A program made the translations under genes and the position numbers. Shown here one piece after another: positions 32,353 through 41,991 of a stretch of 64,000 nucleotides of DNA (its first letter is position 1; each line of letters begins with the position of its first letter). A model generated the notes under the pieces. That model was not told the origin of the DNA and made no database searches. It saw nothing but the letters and a program-made list of their open reading frames with translations. This stretch comes from Acidobacteriota bacterium (GTDB lineage Bacteria > Acidobacteriota > Blastocatellia > Pyrinomonadales > Pyrinomonadaceae): the NCBI GenBank assembly GCA_020199775.1, contig JAIVJZ010000008.1, positions 1-64,000 of the forward strand. The letters run 5' to 3'.

Positions 32353-33456
32353 ATGGACAGACGAATCGAATGGTGGGCGCCGGTCATGGGTCAGCGCGAG
32401 AAGCAGTTGATTGGCGAAGTGATAGACAGCAACTTCCCCAATGACGGCAAATACACGGCCGATTTTGAGCGACGTATCGCCGAGGTCTGCGGGGTGCCCT
32501 ATGCCGTGGTTGTCACCAGCGGCACCGTGGCGCTTTTCTTGGGGCTGGTCGCCTGCGGGGTGGGGCCCGGCGACGAAGTTATAGTGCCGGACATCACGTT
32601 CATTGCCAGCGCGAACGCGGTCAAACTAGCCGGCGCGAGTCCCGTGCTCGTGGACGTTGAGCCTGATAGCTTTTGTATCGACCCCTCGAAGATAGAACCG
32701 GCAATAACGCCACGCACGAAAGCGATCATGCCGGTTCACGTCAGCGGTCGGGCCGCGGCCATCTCGACCATCCTCGAAATTGCCCGGAAACACGGGCTGC
32801 GTGTTGTTGAGGATGCGGCAGAAGCTCTGGGGTCGCGCACCGCCGATGGGCAGTTGGGGAGTTTCGGCGATGTCGGCTGCTTCTCCTTCACGGCCAATAA
32901 GACGATTACCACCGGTCAAGGGGGGGTGGCGATTACCCGCGACGCGGCCATATACCAGCGCCTCCGCGAACTCAAGGATCAGGGGCGGCCCGTGCGCGGC
33001 ACCGGCGGCGCGGACTTGCACGTTTCGGTGGGCTACAATTTCAAATTTACCGATCTCCAGGCGGCAATGGGTCTGGCGCAACTGGAAACTCTGTCCACGC
33101 GACGAGATCATTTGCGTCATGTTTTCTGCCTCTATCGAGAGTTGTTGGACGGCAACCGGCGGATTCGCTTTCCCGGGTTCGACATCGACGCCGGCGCCTG
33201 TCCGCAATGGGTTGACGTTGCGGTCGAGGGCTGTGATGAGTTGCACGACCACCTGCTTGAGCGTGGCATTCCCACCCGTAAGTTCTGGCACCCTTTGCAC
33301 ACCCAGGCACCCTACTTGGCGAGTGATGAGGGTTTCCCCGTAAGCATGAAGGTCAGCTACAGTTCGTTGTGGTTGCCGACTGCTTTCACACTCTCGGACG
33401 ATGATGTTCGATTCGTCTGCGGACACATAAACGATTGGGCACGGACTACCTTATGA
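32353..33456 (+). CDS. DegT/DnrJ/EryC1-family aminotransferase (third copy)
   Basis: The product is 367 aa. VVEDAAEALGS carries the PLP Asp and FSFTANKTITTGQGG the PLP Lys. The FTANK-x-ITTG-x-GG form is that of PerA-like perosamine synthases and related 4-aminotransferases, unlike the FYPTKN/FYPGKN copies at 10927 and 13188. The stop overlaps the start of the epimerase gene (ATGA), so the two are translationally coupled and likely act on the same sugar. Confidence 0.9.
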   Translation: MDRRIEWWAPVMGQREKQLIGEVIDSNFPNDGKYTADFERRIAEVCGVPYAVVVTSGTVALFLGLVACGVGPGDEVIVPDITFIASANAVKLAGASPVLVDVEPDSFCIDPSKIEPAITPRTKAIMPVHVSGRAAAISTILEIARKHGLRVVEDAAEALGSRTADGQLGSFGDVGCFSFTANKTITTGQGGVAITRDAAIYQRLRELKDQGRPVRGTGGADLHVSVGYNFKFTDLQAAMGLAQLETLSTRRDHLRHVFCLYRELLDGNRRIRFPGFDIDAGACPQWVDVAVEGCDELHDHLLERGIPTRKFWHPLHTQAPYLASDEGFPVSMKVSYSSLWLPTAFTLSDDDVRFVCGHINDWARTTL

Positions 33457-34448
33457 CATCTCGTCACTATCTAGTTACCGGCGGTTTAGGCTTCCTCGGC
33501 GCGCCGCTCGTGCGCGCCCTGCTTAAGGCAGGAAATGAGGTTCGAATCCTCGACGACAGTTCCCGAGGCTCGGTCGGGCGGCTCGGCGACGCACACCGAG
33601 ACGTGGAGATCATTCAAGGTGATATCCGCGACGCGGAAATCGTCCGGCGGTCTGTTAGCGGGGTGGATGCCGTCTGCCACTTGGCCTACGTAAACGGCAC
33701 GGAATTCTTCTATTCGAAGCCCGCGCATGTTCTGGATGTCGGCGTCAGAGGCATGCTCAATGTTCTCGACGCCTGCATCGGCGAGGGGGTGGGCGAACTC
33801 ATACTGGCCTCAAGTTCCGAAGTTTATCAATCTCCGCCGTCCATCCCGACGGATGAGCGAGTGCCGCTCTCCGTCCCCGATCCGCTGAACCCTCGCTACT
33901 CATACGGCGGCGGGAAAATCATCAGCGAGTTGATGGCCCTCAACTACGGCAGGCAGTACTTCGAACGGGTGCTGGTCTATCGCCCTCATAATGTATACGG
34001 CCCAAGCATGGGACGGGAACACGTCATCCCCCAATTCATCGCTCGGCTCCGCCAATTGATGGGTAAAGGGGATGCTGAAATTCCCTTTCCCATCCAGGGG
34101 ACGGGAGACCAGACCCGCTCATTTGTTTACGTTGACGATTTTATCGCTGGATTAATGTTAATTATAGAGAAAGGCCAGCACTTAGATATCTACAATGTCG
34201 GGACTTTGGAGGAAGTGGAGATCAGCGACTTGGCCCATCGCGTGGCGGATTATCTCGGCGTGCGTATACGCATCGAACCCGGGCGTCCGGCAGAAGGCGG
34301 CGCGCTGCGACGCTGCCCTGATATCAGCAAATTACAGGCGCTCGGATATGAGCCTAAGCACACATTAAATGACGGCCTGCCGCCGACGATTGACTGGTAC
34401 GTCGCCAACGATCCGCTGGCGCGAGAATTGACGCCCTCCGGGACATAA
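33453..34448 (+). CDS. NAD-dependent nucleotide-sugar epimerase/dehydratase
   Basis: The product is 331 aa from ATG at 33453, inside the ATGA overlap. YLVTGGLGFLGAPLVRALL binds the cofactor. ASSSEVYQSPP and the Y-x-x-x-K in YSYGGGKIISE form the active site, and HNVYGPSMGREHVIPQF and GTGDQTRSFVYVDDFI are typical of the GalE/RmlB-like extended SDRs. The substrate cannot be assigned. It sits between an aminotransferase and a C-methyltransferase gene, which suggests a branched amino-deoxy sugar pathway. Confidence 0.88.
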   Translation: MTSRHYLVTGGLGFLGAPLVRALLKAGNEVRILDDSSRGSVGRLGDAHRDVEIIQGDIRDAEIVRRSVSGVDAVCHLAYVNGTEFFYSKPAHVLDVGVRGMLNVLDACIGEGVGELILASSSEVYQSPPSIPTDERVPLSVPDPLNPRYSYGGGKIISELMALNYGRQYFERVLVYRPHNVYGPSMGREHVIPQFIARLRQLMGKGDAEIPFPIQGTGDQTRSFVYVDDFIAGLMLIIEKGQHLDIYNVGTLEEVEISDLAHRVADYLGVRIRIEPGRPAEGGALRRCPDISKLQALGYEPKHTLNDGLPPTIDWYVANDPLARELTPSGT

Positions 34449-34505
34449 TTATTGGCGGGCGCGGATTCAAGACTTGCATATCGTGATGGAGAAGAGAGGG
34501 GAACA

Positions 34506-35762
34506 ATGAAATTCGGGGTTATCGAAAAGTGTCAGGTTTGTGAGTCCGACGATTTACGCTCGGCTGTTTTTTTGGGATACCTGCCGCCCGTCAACAGCAT
34601 GCGACCCATCGGGGTAAAGCCCGACAAGGAATACTGGTTCCCGGCGGAGATGCTCTATTGTGCGGTCTGCCATCTCGTGCAGTTGGGCTTTAGTGTGGAC
34701 CCTAATATTTTGTTCCCGCCCGAGTATCCTTATACCAGTGGCTCGACACGCATTCTGCGCGAGAACTTCGCCGACCTGCACCGGGAAGCCCGCGAGCGGG
34801 TCGGGTTGTCGGCGGACGATCTGGTCGTAGATATCGGCTCCAATGACGGCACACTTCTCAGCAATTTCAAGGACGGGGGCTGCCGGGTCGTCGGCATTGA
34901 GCCGACTTTAACCGGGGAACTCGCCAGAGCGCGCGACATCCCGACGCTGATGTCATTCTTTAACCGGGAGAGCGCGGCGCAGGTTAAGCAGCAGTATGGC
35001 GCTCCGAAGATAGTCACTGCGGCTAATGTCTTTGCACACATCAACGATGTCCATCAAATTGTCGATAGTATAGAACAACTCGTGGGAACGGACGGCGTTT
35101 TCATCTCGGAGTCACACTACTTGTATGGCCTGATCGAGACGTTGCAGTACGACACGATCTATCACGAGCATCTGCGTTACTACTCGCTGACGAGTCTGAA
35201 ATACCTGCTGAACGCGCACGGGCTGCAAATCTTCCACGCCAAGCGCATCCCCACCCACGGCGGGTCGATCCGTGTCTATGCCAGTAAGTCGGAAGCGTAT
35301 CCGGTGGATGATTCGGTCGCGCGGATTCTCCGGGAAGAGGCGGCTCAGGGGTTGACTAGCGACACTTGGATTAGCGAATTCCGGGGGCGGGTGACGAAGT
35401 CTAAACTGGAACTGTACGAACTTATCAGCTCGCTCAAGCGTGAGCGGATGCCGATCTACGGCATCGGTGCGCCTTCGCGCGCCAGCACGCTCGTCACCTA
35501 CGTCGGCCTCGACGATGGCATCCTCGATTGCGTAATGGAGATCAAAGGCTCCAAGAAAGTTGGCAAGTATCTCCCGGGCACGAACATTCCCGTGCTCGAC
35601 GAGGAAAAACTTTACGTTGACCAGCCGCCGTACGTTCTGCTCCTCTCATGGCATATTGCCGACGAACTGTGCCGAAATCTGAAGCGGCACGGCTACCGCG
35701 GCGATTTCATAGTCCCGCTGCCGACGCCTCATATCATACGGAATGATGAAATCGTCCTTTAA
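34506..35762 (+). CDS. SAM-dependent sugar C-methyltransferase
   Basis: The product is 418 aa from ATG at 34506, with AGAGGGG upstream; the frame is open to 34452 but without conserved residues. The N-terminal zinc-binding segment has CQVCESDDL and later CAVCHLVQLGF. A PVNSM motif and the SAM motif VVDIGSNDGTLL follow. YDTIYHEHLRYYSLTSLKYL carries the catalytic EH region, and YGIGAPSRASTLVTY is the C-terminal domain. This domain order (Methyltransf_13, central MT, Methyltransf_14) is that of NovU/TylCIII-type enzymes making branched 3-C-methyl sugars. Confidence 0.9.
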   Translation: MKFGVIEKCQVCESDDLRSAVFLGYLPPVNSMRPIGVKPDKEYWFPAEMLYCAVCHLVQLGFSVDPNILFPPEYPYTSGSTRILRENFADLHREARERVGLSADDLVVDIGSNDGTLLSNFKDGGCRVVGIEPTLTGELARARDIPTLMSFFNRESAAQVKQQYGAPKIVTAANVFAHINDVHQIVDSIEQLVGTDGVFISESHYLYGLIETLQYDTIYHEHLRYYSLTSLKYLLNAHGLQIFHAKRIPTHGGSIRVYASKSEAYPVDDSVARILREEAAQGLTSDTWISEFRGRVTKSKLELYELISSLKRERMPIYGIGAPSRASTLVTYVGLDDGILDCVMEIKGSKKVGKYLPGTNIPVLDEEKLYVDQPPYVLLLSWHIADELCRNLKRHGYRGDFIVPLPTPHIIRNDEIVL

Positions 35763-35783
35763 CGGCAAATAGCGTCAGGCGTC

Positions 35784-36914
35784 ATGAACTCTAGATTAAA
35801 GGTATTGTTCATCCCGTTCGAGGGGACGCACTGGGCTATTGCCCGCGGCGTGCCCTATTCCGCCTATCTCGGATTGGAGGAGGGCTTCAAGGCGAGCGAT
35901 GCGCAGTGCTTGACGATCCCGGCCACCTGGTCGTCGCCCGCTCAGTCTGAAAGGACGGCGTGGCTTAACCGGGCGAAAGAGATCTGCGCCGGAAAGCAGT
36001 TCGACCAGGTATGGGTTGAGATACTCCACACGCATCTGGACGACGATATTCTCGACTGGATCGCGAGCCTTGCGCCCGTCCGCGTCGGCCTCTTGCTGGA
36101 ATCATTAACATACAATGATGAAGAGCTGGCATTAACGCGCGATATACACGGAAGGCAGGAACGCATCGAGCACAGGCTCAAATACATCACCCATCTAGCG
36201 GCCGTTGACGAGAAGGATGTCACCGAGATCAATGCGCGCCAACTCGCGCGGGCCATGTGGTCGCCTGCCGCGGTGGCGGGGCGCTATGTTAACGAGGGAG
36301 AAACCAGAGCGCCGGACAATTATGCTACTTTCATAGGTAATCCTTACTGGCAGCGTGGGCCATGGCTGGAGAATTCGCAGTTGAAAGGGCGGCTGGTGCA
36401 CATGGTTTCGTCCGAGAATAAAACGCACTACCCGAGCCTGTTTGATTGGCTTAATCGCTTCGGCCGACGCTATTCGGAAAGTCCTTTCCCCGCGTCGCCG
36501 GGCAGATTGCTGTACGTGATGTGCCTGCGCGGGATACGTCGCCAGTGCTTTAGATATTATCTCGAATCTTTGCAACTCGGCTGCGCTGTAGTGAATTTAC
36601 CGCATTTTGTTAAAACCTACTCTTATCGGGTCGTTGAAACGATGGCCGCGGGCCGTCCTGCCATCTCGTGGGAAATCCCGGATCGCCCATTGAACAAGGC
36701 TCTTTTTGAGGACGGTAAGGAGATTCTACTTTATAAAGAGGACGAACCCGGCCAGTTGGCCGAGCACATACAGCGCGTCATTGCCGAACCCGATCTGGCG
36801 AAGCTGATAGTCGCGAACGCCCGTCGCAATCTCATCCGTTTCCATACAATCGAGAAGAGGGTTCAACAGATTTTGACCTGGATTGGGAATGGGGACGCCC
36901 CTTCATACGTCTGA
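35784..36914 (+). CDS. Glycosyltransferase-like protein (GT-B, CgeB-like C-terminus)
   Basis: The product is 376 aa. There is no signal peptide or membrane segment. The N-half starts RLKVLFIPFEGTHWAIARG. The C-half has the GT-B donor-site pattern CAVVNLPHFVKTYSYRVVETMAAGRPAISW, then ILLYKEDEPGQLAEHIQRVI. This resembles the C-terminal domain of CgeB-like and group-1 glycosyltransferases. Donor and acceptor are unknown. Starts 19 bp after the methyltransferase stop. Confidence 0.72.
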   Translation: MNSRLKVLFIPFEGTHWAIARGVPYSAYLGLEEGFKASDAQCLTIPATWSSPAQSERTAWLNRAKEICAGKQFDQVWVEILHTHLDDDILDWIASLAPVRVGLLLESLTYNDEELALTRDIHGRQERIEHRLKYITHLAAVDEKDVTEINARQLARAMWSPAAVAGRYVNEGETRAPDNYATFIGNPYWQRGPWLENSQLKGRLVHMVSSENKTHYPSLFDWLNRFGRRYSESPFPASPGRLLYVMCLRGIRRQCFRYYLESLQLGCAVVNLPHFVKTYSYRVVETMAAGRPAISWEIPDRPLNKALFEDGKEILLYKEDEPGQLAEHIQRVIAEPDLAKLIVANARRNLIRFHTIEKRVQQILTWIGNGDAPSYV

Positions 36915-37095
36915 GCGCCAAGAGGTGCCGGGCGACAATAGTAGATTATAGGTATTCATTCCCCGAACGTATTCCGCCAATTAGAGGCTGTTCGGAAAGA
37001 ACCCCTTGGGACTGGCATGAGCTATCGAACGGGCGGCTACCGGGCGTAGAGATTCTGCAAAATTACGGTGAGAGATTTGTCACAGGGAGGTAGGC

Positions 37096-38292
37096 TTGCG
37101 GATTCTTTTCGTGGCGATACCGAATAACGTGCATAGCGCGCGATGGATCAACCAGATCGCCGAGCAAGGATGGGATCTGCACGTCTTCCCCTGCTACGAG
37201 GGAGTGTTACACCCGAACTTCAGAAACGTCACTACCTACTACGTAGCCGATGCGCAGCCGAACCCCCTCGTTAAATCGAGAGTAGTCTGGCCGCTGCCGA
37301 AAGGTGGGGATCGGCTGAGGTACATCGCGTCCAAGTTCCCGCCGCAATGGTTCAGTCGTGCGGCGTGGCTCGCCCGTATCATCCGGCGGCTTAAACCCGA
37401 TCTCGTCCACACTTTGGAATTTCAACGCGCGGGATACTTAACTCTCGAAGCCAAAGCCATGTTCGAGGGACGCTTCCCGCCTTGGATGACTTCAAACTGG
37501 GGAAGTGATATCTACCTCTTCGGGCCTTTATCCAAGCATCGAGAAAAGATTAAGGCTATACTGTCGAGTTGCGACTACTATAGTAGCGAGTGTCAGCGGG
37601 ACGTGGAGCTGGCGCGGGAGTACGGTTTCAAAGGCGAGGTCTGGCCGGTGATGCCGGCGGCCGGCGGATTCAATCTCGAAGAGCTGAGGCAATATCGCCA
37701 GCCGGGGCCGCCCTCGGCCCGGCGTCTCATCGCCTTGAAAGGCTACCAGACTTGGGCCGGGAGGGCACTGGCCGGACTGCGCGCCGTCGAGTTGTGCGCC
37801 GACTTGCTCAAGTCCAAAGGCTACAGCTTCGCGGTTTATTTGGCGAACCCCGACGTGCAGTTGGCCGCCGAGCGGGTGTCCGTCTCCACCGGCCTCCCGC
37901 TGGAAGACCTCTCGTCCGGCTCGCGCGAGGATGTGCTGCGCATGCACGGCCGGGCGCGAGCCTCAATCGGACTCAGCATCAGCGACGGCCTCAGCACCTC
38001 CGCCCTCGAAGCCCTGGTGATGGGTTCGCTTCCGATTCAGTCGAACACGAGTTGCCTGACCGAGTTGGTACGAGACGGGGAGGGGGCGTTGATGGTGCCG
38101 CCGGAAGACCCGTCCGAGATCGCCGCGGCCATCAGACGCGCGGTGACGGATGATGAGTTGGTTGACCGCGCCGCCGAACTGAACGCGAAGATGGCGTCGG
38201 AGCGGTTGAGCGAAGCGATTGTTAAATCGCAGGTCGTCGCCATGTATCAGAAAGTGGCGGCGTCCCTGGGGCTCGCGGGCAGACCGCGTTAA
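37096..38292 (+). CDS. Glycosyltransferase family 4 protein
   Basis: The product is 398 aa from TTG at 37096 with AGGGAGG upstream. It opens RILFVAIPNNVHSARWINQIAEQGW, an N-domain typical of GT4 enzymes that act on cell-surface glycans. The donor domain contains GLSISDGLSTSALEALVMGSLPI, where the E-x7-E-type pair is recast as STSALEALVMG, and LMVPPEDPSEIAAAIRRAV. It is cytoplasmic and adds one sugar to the lipid-linked chain. Donor is unknown. Confidence 0.88.
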   Translation: MRILFVAIPNNVHSARWINQIAEQGWDLHVFPCYEGVLHPNFRNVTTYYVADAQPNPLVKSRVVWPLPKGGDRLRYIASKFPPQWFSRAAWLARIIRRLKPDLVHTLEFQRAGYLTLEAKAMFEGRFPPWMTSNWGSDIYLFGPLSKHREKIKAILSSCDYYSSECQRDVELAREYGFKGEVWPVMPAAGGFNLEELRQYRQPGPPSARRLIALKGYQTWAGRALAGLRAVELCADLLKSKGYSFAVYLANPDVQLAAERVSVSTGLPLEDLSSGSREDVLRMHGRARASIGLSISDGLSTSALEALVMGSLPIQSNTSCLTELVRDGEGALMVPPEDPSEIAAAIRRAVTDDELVDRAAELNAKMASERLSEAIVKSQVVAMYQKVAASLGLAGRPR

Positions 38293-38379
38293 ATATCAGC
38301 CGGCGCGGGCGCGCGGGCGCGGCGCACAACTTGCCGAACGCTCACGAAAGCGTTCGACCGGCCGACAGGAATTTCAAAG

Positions 38380-39336
38380 ATGAAGCGAACAATTCTAATT
38401 ACCGGCGGAACCGGCTTTCTGGGCAAGTGGCTCGGGAGAGCCCTGAAGGATCAGTATGAGGTCGTCCTCACGGGGCGTAACAATAAACACAACATGGACG
38501 CCCAACAGTTTACCGGCTGCGCGGTGCTCCCCATGGACGTTTCGAATATCGAGTCGGTGCGCGACGTTTTCTCCGAGGCGCGTCCCGAGGTGGTGGTTCA
38601 CGCGGCGGCGACGAAATACGTCGATCTCTCGGAGCGGCAGCCGATGGAATGTCTCGACGTCAACGTGCTCGGCTCGCAGAACGTCGCCCGCGTCGCCGTG
38701 GAACGGGGGACGAGCGTCGTCATCGGCATGTCGACGGATAAGGCAGCCCCCCCGGTGGGCAACACCTACGGCCTCACCAAGGCGTTAATGGAACGTCTTT
38801 TCTGCGCGATGAACGGGAAGACAGAGACGCGCTTCGCCTGCGTCAGGCATGGTAACATCGCCTGGTCTACCGGCTCCGTCTTCCCGATCTGGAAACGCAT
38901 GCACGACTCGACGGGCGTCATCGGCAGTACCGGCCCGGACATGACGAGATACTTTTCCACCGTCGACGAGGCCGTCGAACTCGTCGTCGCGGCCATAGAC
39001 AACATCGGGGAGATGCAGGGCAAGGTGTTGTCGCGGGCGATGAAAGCGGCGCGCATCCGCGACATCCTCGAAGTGTGGATCGCGCACAAAGGGGGGAGTT
39101 GGAAGCAGATCGAGGGTCGCCCCGGCGAGCGGCCGCACGAGTACCTGCTAGGGGAGCCTGAGCTGCCTTACACCTCGGAGACCAATCTCGCCGGGGTCAA
39201 GCACTACGTCATCAACTTCAACCAGCCGTCACCACAACACCCGTCCGCGGCGTTTTGCTCTGCGGACGCAGAACGCCTCTCGGAGCAGGAGTTGCTGGAC
39301 ATGATCAATAATCCTCCCCCGGAGAACATCAGATAA
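38380..39336 (+). CDS. Polysaccharide-biosynthesis SDR (CapD/FnlA-like NAD-dependent dehydratase/epimerase)
   Basis: The product is 318 aa. ILITGGTGFLGKWLGRALK binds the cofactor. HAAATKYVDLSERQPMEC and GMSTDKAAPPVGNTYGLTKALME (STDKA and Y-x-x-x-K) are hallmarks of the Polysacc_synt_2 family, which includes UDP-GlcNAc 4,6-dehydratases. VRHGNIAWSTGSV matches the usual R-x-GN-x-x-x-S-x-GS. The stop codon overlaps the start of the nucleotidyltransferase gene (TAATG). The product may be a 6-deoxy-4-keto-HexNAc. Confidence 0.87.
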   Translation: MKRTILITGGTGFLGKWLGRALKDQYEVVLTGRNNKHNMDAQQFTGCAVLPMDVSNIESVRDVFSEARPEVVVHAAATKYVDLSERQPMECLDVNVLGSQNVARVAVERGTSVVIGMSTDKAAPPVGNTYGLTKALMERLFCAMNGKTETRFACVRHGNIAWSTGSVFPIWKRMHDSTGVIGSTGPDMTRYFSTVDEAVELVVAAIDNIGEMQGKVLSRAMKAARIRDILEVWIAHKGGSWKQIEGRPGERPHEYLLGEPELPYTSETNLAGVKHYVINFNQPSPQHPSAAFCSADAERLSEQELLDMINNPPPENIR

Positions 39337-40010
39337 TGCCGTCGATCCAACACGCCGTCATCATGGCCGCCGGGAGGGGGCTGCGCATGATGCCGCTGAC
39401 CGACACCATCCCGAAGCCGATGGCTCCCTATAACGGCTCGACCTTGATCGCGCGCGGCATCTCGCGGCTCGCCGACCGGATAAGTCACATTCACGTGACG
39501 GTCGGCTATAAAGGGGCGATGCTCGCGCAACACGTCATCGAGCACGGGGCGTGCTCCGTCTTCAACACCGACGGCCAGAGTAATTGCTGGTGGATTTACC
39601 ACACGCTCCTGAGTTCGCTCGACGAGCCGGTGTATGTGCTGACGTGCGATAATGTGGTCGATCTGGATTTTCAATTACTGGAAGAAAATTATCACGCTCT
39701 GAACGAGCCGGCCTGTATGTTGGTGCCGGTGCGCCCGATCCCCGGCCTCGAAGGCGATTACGTCTTTCACGAAAACCACGTGGTGACGGAGCTCAGCCGC
39801 TTGAAGAAGGCCGAAATCTATTGTTCCGGGATACAGATTCTCAATCCGCGCCGTCTCAACATGATCACGCGCGATGCAGAGAATTTTTATGACGTTTGGC
39901 AGCAGCTTATCGTCAGGAAGCAGTTAATGCTCTCGTCCGTGTATCCGAAGAGATGGTACGCCGTGGACACGGTTGAGCAATTGCAGAGCCTCAACCAGTC
40001 GCCGATTTGA
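39336..40010 (+). CDS. Sugar-phosphate nucleotidyltransferase-like protein
   Basis: The product is 224 aa. HAVIMAAGRGLRMMPLTDTIPKPM is the nucleotide-binding loop of NTP transferases. TCDNVVDLDF supplies the metal Asp, and the C-terminus RWYAVDTVEQLQ is the second metal site. It is shorter than RmlA and lacks a helix extension. Family members activate sugar phosphates or phosphocholine-like groups. Coupled to the preceding gene by a one-base overlap. Confidence 0.85.
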   Translation: MPSIQHAVIMAAGRGLRMMPLTDTIPKPMAPYNGSTLIARGISRLADRISHIHVTVGYKGAMLAQHVIEHGACSVFNTDGQSNCWWIYHTLLSSLDEPVYVLTCDNVVDLDFQLLEENYHALNEPACMLVPVRPIPGLEGDYVFHENHVVTELSRLKKAEIYCSGIQILNPRRLNMITRDAENFYDVWQQLIVRKQLMLSSVYPKRWYAVDTVEQLQSLNQSPI

Positions 40011-40061
40011 AGGGGGCGGCCCGTCGCGCTTCAAGACTTGGCGGCGCGACCAAACCGGAGT

Positions 40062-41015
40062 ATGAAAGTGGGAGCAGGGTTGGCTAATTCAAGAGACTAT
40101 CCGCGGGTGTCGGTAGTGATCCCGGTCTACAACGGGAGCGCGACAATCGGCGGGACAATCGAGTGCCTTTTAAAGCAGACCCTCGCCCCGCGCGAGATCA
40201 TCGTGGTTGATGACGGCTCGACCGATGATACGGTGGAGGTTCTGCAAAGATTCGGCGACCGGCTGAACATCATGCGCCAGCCTAACGGCGGGCCGTCCTC
40301 GGCGCGCAACCGCGGCCTCCGCGAGGCGACGGGCGAGTTCGTCGCCCTGACCGACAGCGACTGCCTGCCTGAACCGAAATGGCTCAGCAGTTTGATTGAG
40401 AGCTTCGACAGCCCGCGCGTCGCCGGAGTGGGGGGCACTATCAAGGGTGTGGATGAAAATCTGATCAGCGTCTACGTGGATGCGATTCAGTTGCTAGACC
40501 CCGGCAGGGATGCCCAGGGAGAAGTGCAGTATCTGGTGACAGCCAACGCCTGCTTCCGCCGCGACGCAGTCATCGCGGCGGGGCTGTTCGATGAGCGCTT
40601 CCGCAAGCCTGGCGCGGAGGACACAGAGCTGGGCCGCAGGTTGCACGACCTCGGTTACCAACTGAAGGCCGCCCCCACCGCCGTAGTGCTGCATCATCAC
40701 AAACAGACGCTTAAAATATTTTTGAAGACAATCTGCAATTACGGTGAAGGGGCATACCTTCTGGGCACAATCAGACCCGAATACAAGTGGAAGGGCGACA
40801 TTCGTAAGGGTCTCATCGCGAGCGTGCTCGGCGCACATTTGTTGAGAGGCAAGAGTCGAAAACCCGGCACGAAACCGGGCTGGTCGAAGTATGTTGCCTT
40901 TTCCGCGTTGGATTATCTCATGAGCATCGCCTTCAGTTGGGGCTACCTGAGAGGGCAGCGGAAGGCGCGCAAGAGCTGTCCCGCACGGCGGGTTGGAATA
41001 ATCAATGGCAGGTGA
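40062..41015 (+). CDS. Glycosyltransferase family 2 protein
   Basis: The product is about 317 aa. VSVVIPVYNGSATIGGTIECL and IIVVDDGSTDDTVEVL form the GT-A nucleotide-binding half. ALTDSDCLPEPKWL gives the metal-binding D-x-D equivalent, and RKPGAEDTELGRRL the catalytic ED. The C-terminus is basic with one hydrophobic stretch (VAFSALDYLMSIAFSWGYL). Three starts are possible: TTG 40038, ATG 40062 and TTG 40080, the last with a well-spaced GGGAG. Confidence 0.88.
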   Translation: MKVGAGLANSRDYPRVSVVIPVYNGSATIGGTIECLLKQTLAPREIIVVDDGSTDDTVEVLQRFGDRLNIMRQPNGGPSSARNRGLREATGEFVALTDSDCLPEPKWLSSLIESFDSPRVAGVGGTIKGVDENLISVYVDAIQLLDPGRDAQGEVQYLVTANACFRRDAVIAAGLFDERFRKPGAEDTELGRRLHDLGYQLKAAPTAVVLHHHKQTLKIFLKTICNYGEGAYLLGTIRPEYKWKGDIRKGLIASVLGAHLLRGKSRKPGTKPGWSKYVAFSALDYLMSIAFSWGYLRGQRKARKSCPARRVGIINGR

Positions 41016-41025
41016 CTAAATCGAG

Positions 41026-41829
41026 ATGAACCCCGTTCTTCAGCGAATCCTTGAGAGCAAAACCGTGCGGACGGAGAGCGGCGAGAGCGTCCCGTTGAGC
41101 AGCTTCATATCGCCGGACGAAGGCCGGTTTTTGCAGATGCTCATCGCGGACGTGAAGCCGAAGGTCAGTCTTGAGATCGGGCTTGCCTTCGGCGTCTCCG
41201 CCCTCTTCCTTTGTGAAGCCCTGCAAAGCGTCGGGGCGGAGCGGCACATCGTCATAGACCCGAACCAGTACGGCGTCAGCGACGGCGAGTCAACCGACAA
41301 GGGCTGGCAGGGCATCGGGATCAAGAATCTGGAAGAGGCCGGTTACAAGTCTTTGATTGACTTTCGCAACGCCCCGTCTCACTTCGCGCTGCCCGACCTG
41401 CTGCGCGAGGGAACGCAGCTCGACTTCGCGTTCATTGATGGCTGGCACACGTTCGATTATGTGATGCTCGACTTCTTCTATATTGACTTGATGCTGCGCG
41501 TCGGGGGTGTCGTCGTCTTCGACGACGTGAACTACTACCACTACCCGAGCGTCAGGAAACTCTGCCGTTACGTCATCACCAACCGCGCCTACACGGTCGT
41601 CGGCGGAGATCCTACGACGCTCAACGCCAAAGGCAAGGCCATGCACGTCGCCGCCACGACCTACAAGTTCCTCAAACGCGGGCGGCTCCCGAAGCTGGCC
41701 GAGCCTTACGCAAATCTGGGGATGCCCGGACTGAACAGCAACTACCTCGCGCTGAGGAAGGATAAGCACGACGTGCTCGGTGACGGGACGCGCGGCACGC
41801 GGCGCTGGGACTTTCATCGTGATTTCTAA
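41026..41829 (+). CDS. Class I SAM-dependent methyltransferase (Methyltransf_24-like)
   Basis: The product is 267 aa. Motif I is SLEIGLAFGVSALFLCEAL, followed by HIVIDPNQYG. DFAFIDGWHTFDYVMLDFFYID and GGVVVFDDVNYYHY are typical of Methyltransf_24 proteins, which methylate sugar hydroxyls or small molecules. It is soluble and sits between two GT2 genes, so O-methylation of the glycan is the natural guess. Confidence 0.85.
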   Translation: MNPVLQRILESKTVRTESGESVPLSSFISPDEGRFLQMLIADVKPKVSLEIGLAFGVSALFLCEALQSVGAERHIVIDPNQYGVSDGESTDKGWQGIGIKNLEEAGYKSLIDFRNAPSHFALPDLLREGTQLDFAFIDGWHTFDYVMLDFFYIDLMLRVGGVVVFDDVNYYHYPSVRKLCRYVITNRAYTVVGGDPTTLNAKGKAMHVAATTYKFLKRGRLPKLAEPYANLGMPGLNSNYLALRKDKHDVLGDGTRGTRRWDFHRDF

Positions 41830-41991
41830 GTGGATTCGCATGAACGTATTCACGCCGGAGAACCGTGTTGGCCGCGCCGGCTCGATTCCTTAAGCCCGTC
41901 GGCCCTGCTTCGGACTTTTTCCTTCGATGAGGAGAACGTTGAAGAGTCTGAAGAAGCGCTCGCCGGGAATCGCTGGTTTATAGTGTGAGTT

